In this document: positions 1 to 8,865 of the stretch, one piece after another
Layout of the letters: each line of letters opens with the position of its first letter
How positions within the stretch are numbered: the first letter of the stretch is position 1
Assembly (NCBI GenBank): GCA_014885115.2
Contig: WKLE02001284.1
Coordinates: 1 to 33,407, forward strand
Direction of reading: 5' to 3'
Source: Asterionellopsis glacialis
Taxonomy: Eukaryota; Bacillariophyta; Plagiogrammaphyceae; Rhaphoneidales; Asterionellopsidaceae
DNA: 33,407 bases
Made by a program: the position numbers and the translations under genes
Notes under the pieces: generated by a model
The model's database searches: none
What the model was told of the DNA's origin: nothing
What the model saw: only the letters and a program-made list of their open reading frames with translations

Positions 1-407
1 CTTTTACCTATTGGACTAAAAATAGTTGTTGTAATCTCCAGAGTGTCCAGGGAATTATGTGTTTCTATCTTTAATACCAAGAAGAAATTCCAATCGACCG
101 TACTATTGCTAATGTTTCTGAAACCTGATACCGACCACGTAGGATGAGAAAACAAATTAAAATATGACAAACAATCTTTTTGTGTATTTGCTAATCGAGT
201 TTACTGTTACTAATTTTTCTTTTTCCTTGGCCACGAAACTTGATACCTGCGACTTTCACTTTGAATGAAAACAAAAATTAAAGGTAATAAAGGCTTTGTG
301 TGGAAGCTTTTGAAATTCGAAATGGTGGAGTCGTTCCACCAAAATTATTGCCCAGGGAATGATTCTAGTTCGCTTTTGTCGGATATCAATACATTCCGGA
401 TTTATTA
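1..407. other. Non-coding left edge
   Basis: AT-rich sequence without a convincing open frame, RNA gene or repeat. It may be the flank or an intron of whatever gene left the WD40-like fragments that follow. Confidence 0.4.
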
Positions 408-1262
408 GTGTCTTGTGATGGAATTTTTCAATGGTACGAAGGAAAAAATATATTGTTCAAAGGTGGGATTCATGTTCCAAGACTAAACAGTAGGTTCGAT
501 CTGTTCTTTGGGGCAATGAGATTGATCATGGCGAACCACGACAGAAAAAGGACCTCTCACCTCGCGTTGCCATTCTTTGCCATCCAAGACTGGGAAATAC
601 GTTTTTATATATTTTTTACCGTAACTTGTAATTCAAGTCTTATCTACCTATCGCCAAGCATGATTTCAATAATATTAATCTGATTAGTCCTTTAATCTCT
701 CCTCAAGACGAGCGCACTTTCGGTGTTCACTGGGCTTGTCCCATATTCTTTTATTCTCGTGGGTGTCATGCGGGTCATGCGGGACTCACGACTCCCAATG
801 TCCTGCAACCAAAGTTTTAAACCTGTCTTCCACAACTGATCAAGAAGATAAATTTAGAACAGAAAGTAAGAATAAACTCCAACCGCAATGCAGTGATGAC
901 GTATCTTTGTTCGAGGTGCTAGACTCAAGTTGTGCAGTTACGATAGATTCCAAAGGGATTTGTTGTTGGTCCAAAACAAAGGGCAACATCAATACTCTCT
1001 ATTTATTATCAACTGGATAGAGTCATTATCTTATGAAGACCATACGAATAAAGCACGTCTCTGTACGGAATACCATGCATGCTAAGAAAATATAAATGTT
1101 TTGTATGCTTGCTTTTCAAAAAGTATCAGGTTTGGGATGCAGAAAGTGGCGTTTGTGTGAAGGCTTAGAGAAGGGCATGGTGGTTATATTCGCTTCATGA
1201 CTTGGTTGTGGAAAAGAATACTTTGCGACAGCTACTGTACAGATTGGAAATGTATGATATGG
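408..1262 (+). pseudogene. Possible decayed WD40-repeat (EML-like) gene relic
   Basis: No open frame here starts at ATG over a useful length, but three plus-strand stretches in different frames look like pieces of WD40 blades. About 408-470 reads CDGIFQWYEGKNILFKGG, like an EML/HELP-type blade. About 900-1000 reads AVTIDSKGICCWSKTKG. About 1126-1260 reads VWDAESGVCVKA, then after a frame change GHGGYIR followed by T-W, which fits the WD-to-GH junction between blades. Frames and stops break them apart. Known: WD40 blades run from a GH dipeptide to a WD dipeptide. Inferred: a degraded gene, or exons of an intron-rich gene that I cannot assemble. The matches are short and could be chance. Confidence 0.27.
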
Positions 1263-1385
1263 TCTCTTCTGAATACTGTTTATTTTTTATATGTTAACAA
1301 CTTGCAGACAATGAAGATCAGAATGGTAGCTGTGGTATGAATGACGAAGCGGCTAAAACTTGATATTGATAAGATATGTTTTTTT

Positions 1386-2717
1386 TTATGATACAAGGTT
1401 GTGTTGTTTTTCATACTCGATCACTTTGTCTAGTGGCATTAGATGAAATTTGACAGAGGACATTCCAAATTCGTTTAATTCAATTTTCAAAGAAACATCG
1501 GGGTTGATATCCTTGTCTTTTGCCTTCAAGTTCCAGTCACAATTTGGGTGTTGTTTGACAAAATCTCCTAGTGCTAATTGATGGATATCATTATTTACAG
1601 GTGTTGATGAGTCGTGGTCAGTGCTAGATGGAATAACAAATTCCACATGCTCCAAGCCTGTTTTATAAGGACTGCCATCTTTTGGAGCAGGAATCTCAAT
1701 AACATCTACCTTTCTATTTTCTACTTGAATACCCGATGTCAAACCAAATGTAGCAATAAATCTTCCACCAATTTGAGATTCAATCAAAAGGCTACAATCA
1801 TTGGTTGCAGAATTAAGTGCTGCGATCAATTCAGTATATTCTTCGATTGTTTCTGTTCGCCAACAGACATGATCGGCGTGGTATTGAGAAACATCAATAC
1901 CATTTGCCTCTTTCAATCTAAGTTCTACTGCACTGAGAAACTTTGGAACTTGTTCGGTCAAAGTTGTGAAGAATTTTTTGGCAAGCTTTTTCTTCTTTTC
2001 TTTTTCTCTTTTCTTTTTATTTTTGGCTGCATTCTTCCCAGGTGCCGACGAGTCCGGAATGTCCTCCTCCTTCGGTTTTGGATCCTCCTTTGTTTTGGTT
2101 ACTGCCTTTCTTCCTTTTGAAGTAACCTTTTTCGTAGAAGAAGGTGTAGATGAGAGAATTGGTTTTGCTTCGACTGCTGTTTTTCTTGTCGGAGGCCATG
2201 CATTTCCCAAAGTTGAACGTTCCTTCGACAGTTCTTCCAACTCGTCCCCAAATAATTCTTTTGCCAATGGATCCTTTTCTATACAGAAGTTCAGACTCTT
2301 CTTTGCGAACTCAACTCGAACGGCACCTGGCGCAGATACTCCGCCCGTCGTAATCTCATTTGAATTCATAAAGCTTATCAATCCCACCAATATTGTTCGT
2401 ATACTCCAAGAAGGATTCCATGATTCAGGGTGAAAATCCGACATACTAAAACAAATCTTTTGATCCGGTTGGAATCGTCCGGACGGTGTTCTCATAATAA
2501 CTGTTGGAGGTTTCATGGGATAGTTTGCCGGAAATTTCAAGACCCCATGGTACACACCACCTTCGTAGGGCGTATCATGAAAAACGTGACCATGCAGTAA
2601 AAAATGAGCATGAAGAAAGTTTGTTTCTAATGGTCGAGCAACCGCACCGGGAGCAGGTTCCTTTTCCAATGTTCCGTACTCTTTCTTTAAACGACGTTGG
2701 GCAGCACTACTGGCCAT
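1386..2717 (-). CDS. UBE2J2-like ubiquitin-conjugating enzyme fused to a YecM-like VOC domain
   Basis: 443 aa in one uninterrupted frame from a true ATG. Residues 5-165 are a UBC/E2 fold of the Ubc6/UBE2J type: a YEGGVYHG turn, TPSGRF where ordinary E2s have HPN, the catalytic Cys89 in KICFSMSDFHPESWNP, then a SIRTILVGLISFM helix. UBE2J enzymes normally end in a transmembrane tail that anchors them in the ER for ERAD. Here residues 166-247 are a basic, Lys-rich linker, and residues 248-440 match bacterial YecM, a VOC-fold putative metal-binding protein. Seen in order: ADHVCWR (His283), GRFIATF, VDVIEIPAPKDGSPY, GLEHVEFVIPS (His357, Glu359) and SSVKFHLMPL (His425). No TM segment is visible. 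I infer a soluble E2 with an appended metal or small-molecule domain; its substrate is unknown. It lies downstream of the bS18 gene on the same strand with its own promoter gap. E2 confidence is very high, YecM confidence high. Confidence 0.9.
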   Translation of the reverse strand: MASSAAQRRLKKEYGTLEKEPAPGAVARPLETNFLHAHFLLHGHVFHDTPYEGGVYHGVLKFPANYPMKPPTVIMRTPSGRFQPDQKICFSMSDFHPESWNPSWSIRTILVGLISFMNSNEITTGGVSAPGAVRVEFAKKSLNFCIEKDPLAKELFGDELEELSKERSTLGNAWPPTRKTAVEAKPILSSTPSSTKKVTSKGRKAVTKTKEDPKPKEEDIPDSSAPGKNAAKNKKKREKEKKKKLAKKFFTTLTEQVPKFLSAVELRLKEANGIDVSQYHADHVCWRTETIEEYTELIAALNSATNDCSLLIESQIGGRFIATFGLTSGIQVENRKVDVIEIPAPKDGSPYKTGLEHVEFVIPSSTDHDSSTPVNNDIHQLALGDFVKQHPNCDWNLKAKDKDINPDVSLKIELNEFGMSSVKFHLMPLDKVIEYEKQHNLVS

Positions 2718-3001
2718 GTTTATCTAACTTTATGGAATATCCTTCCGTATATCTCGTCTAAATCCTGGTAATCACTTTTGAGCAAAGTCTTGCCTGGTGA
2801 CCCTTTTCCTCGTCAACTGCATGGCAGACATGCAACGTGATGGTAGTCTACCAATAGTCTATAGAGAGGGGCCTCATTTCTGTCGAAGATTTCTCCAAAA
2901 GATTTCTGGGGCGCTCATCTGCGCTTGGAGAAGAAGCATGATGGGAACACGGGAAATCCGGATGACGGCCGGACCTCATGCTTACAATGATGGACGTATG
3001 C

Positions 3002-3017
3002 CTCTCTCTAGAGAGAG
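3002..3017. repeat. Perfect 16-bp palindrome upstream of the E2-YecM gene
   Basis: CTCTCTCTAGAGAGAG is fully self-complementary and lies 285 bp upstream of the E2-YecM start codon on the minus strand. The rest of the 2718-3163 gap shows no gene. The same TCTCTAGAGA word occurs in the cluster upstream of the TALE homeodomain gene. Confidence 0.6.
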
Positions 3018-3163
3018 AGTTCCTACCAAAAGCATGCATGTGTAATCTTTTATGCTGCTGTTTATGACTACATACCCAACTTTTCTGCTTGTTTGGATAG
3101 TCACAAAAGCAAACAATGAGATAAAGAGACTGCTGCTACTAACTAGGAGAGAAAATCTATAAA

Positions 3164-4303
3164 TTATCCTTCTTTATTCTCGTTGCCCTGTTCAGAGGCC
3201 TTCCTTTTGACTAATCCTCTACGAATCAATTCTTGTTCCCAATCTTTGTCTTCGCCGATATCTTTTTCATGCATGCTACCATGGTTTTCAAATTTCCATT
3301 GTCCCATGTAGGGAATAAATCCAAGGTGACGCGCTCGTTTTATCATCTTTGAAATTTTACGCTGATCCTTGGCACCCAATCGACTCTGTACGCGATTCAT
3401 GATGGCACCTCCGGGAGTGATATAACGTCTCAACAAACTAAGGTTATTTTGATGAACAAGTTCTCTTGGGATCAACTTTGCCTTGCGTCGATTTACTAAT
3501 CGAGCTGGGTTGAAATCACTGGGCATAAGGTCTAGGAATGGGTCATTTTCTTCTGCCTCATCGTCCATGGCACGCTGAGCAGAGGCAGACATCCAAGTTA
3601 GGTCCAAATCTGGATTGTCAGCAATATTGTTTTTAGCTTGTTGACCTTCGATGTCTTGAACAGGGATATCATCCTTAGTAATGTCCGCATCGTATGCCCT
3701 TTTCATATATTCCTGGAAGGTCTTAAATTCATTTGGAGTTAAAGGTTTAGAAAATCCATCCTCATCTTCATAGACTTCCTGACCATCTTCCGAAACACCC
3801 TTGGCACTCTGTGCTTGTGGACTCCGTCCCAAAGTGTTCATAGCCATTTCTTCCTCTCGGATTCGACGAGCAAGTTCAGCTTGTTTGACAGACTCGCCTG
3901 ATTCGTTTGTCTCTGACTCTTCCCATTGTTCTACTAAGCGCTGGATCAGGGCCTTTTCTTTCTCAAAATCATCCATGTTGAGCAATTTACGTTCTTCGTC
4001 TGTAACTTCCACCTCAACTTCCCCGGTAAACTTTCCCGTAGCTGCATCACGTCGATACTTAGGAGGAAGTTCAGACGATGGACCAAGCTTCCCATGGTCT
4101 GAACCATCAGCATAATTCACACCAAACGGATCTTCATCATTATTGGTGTTCTTGTTGTCTCCGTCCTTATTGCTGCCACCACTGAAATAGCGTCCACACC
4201 ACAAATTTGGCCGGAAAGTTCCACTTGCCGTGGAACGCGTCAACGACAAAGCCGATAATCTTGATGTCAACTGCGACGAAAGCGCACGCCTAGATGCAAT
4301 CAT
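3164..4303 (-). CDS. Mitochondrial bS18-like ribosomal protein with long N-terminal extension
   Basis: 379 aa from the first true ATG; the longer open frame begins at GTG. The first ~45 residues are Arg/Ser/Leu-rich, lack acidic residues and end at RYFSGG, a typical mitochondrial presequence. The S18 domain is at about residues 277-340: NNLSLLRRYITPGGAIMNR followed by GAKDQRKISKMIKRARHLGF and IPYMG, which matches the bS18 core (QR..l...IKRAR.lG..P). bS18 sits on the small-subunit platform near bS6 and the mRNA exit. Bacterial bS18 is ~75-90 aa and mitochondrial forms ~120-250 aa, so the ~275-residue acidic region in front is unusual. The zinc-binding cysteines of some bS18 proteins are absent. 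A charged tail follows the core. Mitochondrial rather than plastid location is inferred from the leader, because diatom plastid proteins need a signal peptide. Confidence 0.85.
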   Translation of the reverse strand: MIASRRALSSQLTSRLSALSLTRSTASGTFRPNLWCGRYFSGGSNKDGDNKNTNNDEDPFGVNYADGSDHGKLGPSSELPPKYRRDAATGKFTGEVEVEVTDEERKLLNMDDFEKEKALIQRLVEQWEESETNESGESVKQAELARRIREEEMAMNTLGRSPQAQSAKGVSEDGQEVYEDEDGFSKPLTPNEFKTFQEYMKRAYDADITKDDIPVQDIEGQQAKNNIADNPDLDLTWMSASAQRAMDDEAEENDPFLDLMPSDFNPARLVNRRKAKLIPRELVHQNNLSLLRRYITPGGAIMNRVQSRLGAKDQRKISKMIKRARHLGFIPYMGQWKFENHGSMHEKDIGEDKDWEQELIRRGLVKRKASEQGNENKEG

Positions 4304-4831
4304 TTTGGTAGTTTTCACGACAAATGATAATTATCCAGTCCAACAACTCTAAACTATCCTAATAAGGCTTGATATTTGTTGATGTTCAAACAGCTCATCA
4401 AAATTGATAGGTCTGTCGGATCAGGACTGTTTTACCGCAAAGGCATGCTGGCGGTGTCGGACCCCCGCCACAAGAGAAAGGCGAACGGCTGACCACAAAA
4501 TCATAATTTTTACCTTTCCTTGGGAGTAGGACTACCCACTGTTGTCCTACAGTAACATCCTAACACTCAAGGGGGAGTACACGGATGGGTGACAGACGCC
4601 TATGCTATCTTATTTTTTACTGAATCATGCAGTGTGACTGAAAAATGAGACGTGTTTTCTCTTGCGAAATTTGTAAATAAATGTGCTGAATGTTATCACA
4701 TACTCTAGAATGTGTGTATGGATGGAGTGAAAAAGGATGGGCGTGATTGTAACTTATGGAAACGATGAGTGTCAGAGCTATGTTTATGATACCAACAAAG
4801 TAAACTTTCATTTTCAAGTTAGTTTATACGA
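4304..4831. other. Intergenic region: bS18 promoter and PPR gene 3' flank
   Basis: No gene seen. It should hold the bS18 promoter and the 3' end of the PPR-like gene. An inverted repeat GTAGGAC (4526-4532) / GTCCTAC (4544-4550) resembles the palindromic words found upstream of other genes in the window. A 66-codon open frame at 4617-4817 shows no coding character. Confidence 0.5.
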
Positions 4832-7800
4832 TTAGGTTGCTTTCTTTCGTCTCCTCCTTTGCCGCGGTTTTGTTCTTCGTTTCTTTCCTCCAGCGCGAAG
4901 GTTTGATGAATCACCCCTAATGCTACCTGTAAGTGAGTATCTGTTTTTCAAATGATCATCCACTTCCGTTGCTGCTGTATGCTCTAAAGTTTCTTGGATC
5001 TTCTTCATGATTGGCTTGAGGTCTAACACACCATTCGTTGACCCTTGGTTTGCTGCCAGTGCTTCGTCGACAGAATTCATGTGATCACTTACAAAATTCA
5101 AAACCATAACTCTTTCTTTTGGTTTTAAGAAAATTTTGTTTCCAAGAACTGAAACAACATCGGAATAAAGGTTTACGATGTCTCGTTCGTACCCTTCAAA
5201 TTCATGGATAGAATGTTTCAGTGCTTCTAGAATGAACATACAAAGACGAACTGCATCTCCAACATGGCTTAGACTAGTAAGATTGGTGCAACCGGCTATA
5301 ACTTCACGGTATAGGAGAATTCTTTCGTGGGACGATTGGTTTTCAGTACTTGGGAGAGAAGCACTGTAAGAGAAGAGATCTTCGTACACAACTTCGAAAT
5401 CATCAGTTGGGTCACATTGATTTAAAAATTTTCCGTATTCTTCTGATCTTCGGAGCATACTTTCGATTTCAAACAAGAATCTCGAAAATGCGTTTTGTCC
5501 AGGAGCATCATAGGTCTTTAGTGAATTGCTTTGGTTTGCTTTAGTAAGAGTACTGTCTACCTCAGTAAAGATTGCAACGCATTTCGTATACACATCAGAG
5601 GCACTGTAGATCAAATGTCGAAGCTGACGAGATCTCCAGTCTTTCAAGAAATCAACCTTGCAATTCAAGTCTTCAGTATCAAGTTCTTCGTCGAGGTAGG
5701 GTTTCTTTTCGTCTATTTCCATTGATCGAAAGTAGTGAATTGTATCATCTAGTAACTTTGCTACTAGAAAAACTTTTGTCAGAGCTTCTTCTGAAGCTTC
5801 TTCAGCACCCACGGTATTGCCATCGACCGTCTGACAGTGACGAATGATCGAGGCCCACGCCTCGACAACCTCTGAAAAAAGGTGACCTTCAATAAACAAG
5901 TTTAATGGACCTTCCACCTCTTTAGGTTGACAGCTTACCTCGCAAATTCCCTCTAGACTTGACGCACATGTTCTCGCAGTCTCTGATAGTTTGGGCAGTA
6001 ATGTATGGCTGGAATGACTCATAGAATCTTCTTCACGGTGTTGCTTTAAGAGCTTTTCTTGTTGATTTCGCCATGCCGTCACTAAGGCACTTTCTACTCG
6101 GCCATCCGGCTGAATTCCCGGTGTGGTGCTACTTTGTTGCGCTAGTCGGTCTTTCCATTCCTCGACCTTTTTCGGACCACGCTTATCACCAGAATAGGCC
6201 CAAGCCGCTATGATGGGATGAAACGTCTGCAACCTTGGTTGAACGCTTTCAACCAGCGGGTTCTCTAAAAGACGTCGTGCCCAGGTTTCGGCGTTAGTTA
6301 CACCTTCAAGCGTACCAGTACGCACCCAAGACTGTATGACTGATTCGTATGTTTGAATATCAGGAGATTCCATTTGATTAAGCCATTCCTCAACTAGTTT
6401 TGCTTCATCAATGAGTGCATCTGTTTCTTCGTTGTTGTCTCTGAAACCATCATGAAAAATTATATTGTACTTATCCCAGGGTATAGTAGGCGCATAAGAA
6501 GATTGATTTGGTCCTCCACACCATCTAAGTGCTGCATTGTAAACTTCAGTGTCGGGTCGCAATGACTCGTCACGTGTCCGAATGTATGCTTGGTTCATTT
6601 CTGATATCAATTCACGAGCACCATCAGGGTCAAAGTAGGTGGATACCGCTTCAGTCTCTATTGTAGAGTTAAGAGTCGTGGACGCCAGAATTGATAGATA
6701 TGTTTCTCTATTAGGCACCAACTCTGGAATTTCTTCCTGTGTATCTTTCAACAAAGTTCGTAATTCAGAAATCTTTTTCTGCGCCTTTTCACCTCCCACG
6801 CATGACCATAATTGAATGACGGTATTGAAAGTTTCAGTGTTTGGTTTTGGCAGGACACGGTCGTGTCTCTTTGTTCCTTTGCACATGTTATCGAGGAAAG
6901 CGTGTGCGCGTTGTGCAATTCTTTGTGTCGTAGGTCCTCCAACACATTTTAAGTAGGCATTGTACGTCTGTACGTTTGGAGGGTCTCCTCTACCTTCCGC
7001 AGCATTTTTCCATAAGAGATCAACAACTTTGGATGCAATTTCTCCTATTTGCCTGTTCAACCCAAGTCTATTTTGAGAAGTTGTTGACAAACCGTTGACA
7101 TTGGCAAGAGCAGTTAAGATTGCATTACCTGACCCGACACTCAAATCCATACCGCTAGTTTGAAATTGTGGCCAACTTCGATTACCTTTTTTTTCTCCAT
7201 TTGATGTCATTGTTTTGTACCATGCAGAAGCATCGTTGATGACAGCTGCTTGTTCGGTATTTGGACTTGATGTTAGAGGTAACAAGTGTGTTTCAGGGTG
7301 TGAAGTATCTATAATCGATCGTTGCAACTTTCTTCCCGATGATGTATGAGATTCTGCCCATGCATCCATTATTCGTTCAAACGTTGTGTGCCCAGTATCA
7401 ACGGCGCCACTTCCTTGTATGTTCTGCAAGATCAACTCCTCTTCTTGATCCTCATCATGATCGTCGTACATTTTGAAGCCAACAGGAGGCGGTTTCTTTA
7501 ATATTTGCATCGTATTATCATCACTAGCCACAGGCTTCGTTCCGTCATCATCAACATCATCTTCATCGCCGTCGTTGTCATCTTCGTCTAAGCTAGGGTC
7601 GAATACAGAAATATTGGTAGGATCAACCGATGCCATCTCTTGTATTGTTTCCACGTCAAGTTGTTGATTCTCAACTGATGGGTCTTCTAAACATAGACGA
7701 GGTTCAAGTATTCCCTTTTGATGAAATTCAATACGATCAATAGCCCGTGCTGATGCAGCAGCCACAGCTTGTTTGCTTTTGGTATAGAAAACTTTACCGT

Positions 7801-8374
7801 TCGTATCATACATTCGAGGTGTCATTTGATTGAGAGAACCTGCCATAAACATTGATTCTGTGACGGGACAAATAAAAGACGCAGTCCACCATTGTTTCCC
7901 TTGTTCATCAAATCGAAATTCTCTTCTGTATGCCTCATTATCAACAAAAGGAGTTTCCGGATAATTAACGGAGTAATATGTTCTCAGCTCCTGTTTTGGA
8001 TGCTCTGTTCCAAATTCATGTGCAGAAGTTGTAAATATATTTTTAATGTTGTCGTTCTTATTATCGTTGGTAGTTCTGTCTTTCTCGTGAGAAAGGACAG
8101 ATCCGACTGCCTCCTTTTCCAATGGAGTTGTAGATAAAGGTGCAGGTGCAATTGTTGGGTTCTGGATTTCAGTCTCCCGTTCTACTTGTTGCTGCGTTTG
8201 TGATGATGTGTCGGCCGGTTGGTGAGAGAACCACCGTTGTGATGAATAATGTGATGTAGAAAATAAAGCATTTCTGTATTGCAAAGGCAAAAGTCTTTGT
8301 CGAGACCGTACTACGAGTATTCGATGTCTTTGACATGCTCTGCCTAGAAGTGGAGGCAATACCTTGGATAGCAT
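4832..8374 (-). CDS. Large organelle-targeted PPR-like protein
   Basis: 1180 aa from a true ATG. The first ~50 residues are Arg-rich without acidic residues (GRACQRHRILVVRSRQRLLP), a likely mitochondrial presequence. Residues ~465-770 contain degenerate helical pairs with the PPR A-helix look: VQTYNAYLKCVGG, NTETFNTVIQLWSCVGG, NRETYLSILAST, DTEVYNAALRWCGG, DIQTYESVIQSWVRTG and RLQTFHPIIAAWAYSG. PPR proteins bind organellar RNA one base per repeat, for processing, stability or translation. Residues ~153-216 (about FRFDEQGKQWWTASFICP to QAVAAASARAIDRI) resemble a dsRNA-binding fold, but weakly. An Asp-rich stretch lies at ~262-277, and the C terminus is a strongly basic tail (KKRRTKPRQRRRRKKAT) suited to RNA contact. 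Residues ~790-1130 are helical with no domain I recognise. The RNA target is unknown. It is upstream of the bS18 gene on the same strand; both probably act in mitochondrial expression. Confidence 0.8.
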   Translation of the reverse strand: MLSKVLPPLLGRACQRHRILVVRSRQRLLPLQYRNALFSTSHYSSQRWFSHQPADTSSQTQQQVERETEIQNPTIAPAPLSTTPLEKEAVGSVLSHEKDRTTNDNKNDNIKNIFTTSAHEFGTEHPKQELRTYYSVNYPETPFVDNEAYRREFRFDEQGKQWWTASFICPVTESMFMAGSLNQMTPRMYDTNGKVFYTKSKQAVAAASARAIDRIEFHQKGILEPRLCLEDPSVENQQLDVETIQEMASVDPTNISVFDPSLDEDDNDGDEDDVDDDGTKPVASDDNTMQILKKPPPVGFKMYDDHDEDQEEELILQNIQGSGAVDTGHTTFERIMDAWAESHTSSGRKLQRSIIDTSHPETHLLPLTSSPNTEQAAVINDASAWYKTMTSNGEKKGNRSWPQFQTSGMDLSVGSGNAILTALANVNGLSTTSQNRLGLNRQIGEIASKVVDLLWKNAAEGRGDPPNVQTYNAYLKCVGGPTTQRIAQRAHAFLDNMCKGTKRHDRVLPKPNTETFNTVIQLWSCVGGEKAQKKISELRTLLKDTQEEIPELVPNRETYLSILASTTLNSTIETEAVSTYFDPDGARELISEMNQAYIRTRDESLRPDTEVYNAALRWCGGPNQSSYAPTIPWDKYNIIFHDGFRDNNEETDALIDEAKLVEEWLNQMESPDIQTYESVIQSWVRTGTLEGVTNAETWARRLLENPLVESVQPRLQTFHPIIAAWAYSGDKRGPKKVEEWKDRLAQQSSTTPGIQPDGRVESALVTAWRNQQEKLLKQHREEDSMSHSSHTLLPKLSETARTCASSLEGICEVSCQPKEVEGPLNLFIEGHLFSEVVEAWASIIRHCQTVDGNTVGAEEASEEALTKVFLVAKLLDDTIHYFRSMEIDEKKPYLDEELDTEDLNCKVDFLKDWRSRQLRHLIYSASDVYTKCVAIFTEVDSTLTKANQSNSLKTYDAPGQNAFSRFLFEIESMLRRSEEYGKFLNQCDPTDDFEVVYEDLFSYSASLPSTENQSSHERILLYREVIAGCTNLTSLSHVGDAVRLCMFILEALKHSIHEFEGYERDIVNLYSDVVSVLGNKIFLKPKERVMVLNFVSDHMNSVDEALAANQGSTNGVLDLKPIMKKIQETLEHTAATEVDDHLKNRYSLTGSIRGDSSNLRAGGKKRRTKPRQRRRRKKAT

Positions 8375-8865
8375 GATTGTTTGCTAATAATCGTCTATGG
8401 GACGCTTCTTCGGGTCTCAATCTTCATTGTTTTTTTTCCATTTTTTCTCTTCAGTCGTCCACAGGAGAAAAACCCGATCTCGATCTCAGATCTCTGCTTG
8501 GGATCGATCGATGGTCAACGATGACATCCCATTTTGTTCTGGACGCCTGTCCTGTGAAATACTGAAATGTCTATTGTACAACATTTCTTGTATGGGAACG
8601 AAAACCAGAATGTTAGGTTTTTTTGGTTCTCACAGTTTTTGTGCTTTTTCGGCAATCAACCTTTGATGACGTTCACTGCATTACTCACATCAAAATTATT
8701 TTCATAGATCTTGATACTCTACAATGATGAAATGTTTATTTGGCATCCCGAAAAATAACACGCATGTTTGTAAAAATAGTGATTAGAATATCAATTACTT
8801 GCTAAAAGTGTGTTGTTCTAAGACCTTGTTAGCATTAGCCTCTCCTACGCGTACCACCATTGTTC
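8375..8865. promoter_or_regulatory. Intergenic region with the PPR-like gene promoter
   Basis: No gene seen. The part next to the PPR-like start codon carries GATC-rich words between about 8474 and 8513, including AGATCT at 8488-8493 and the palindrome ATCGATCGAT at 8503-8512, 115-140 bp upstream of the ATG. The remainder is the AT-rich 3' flank of the SDR gene. Confidence 0.4.

Noticed and set aside
1614..2433. Plus-strand frames of 155-168 codons opposite the E2-YecM gene
   Set aside because: Phe/Ser-rich translations antisense to the Lys-rich linker of a well-supported gene.
8169..8420. 83-codon minus frame overlapping the PPR-like start
   Set aside because: Out-of-frame shadow of the presequence of the 1180-aa protein; no independent support.
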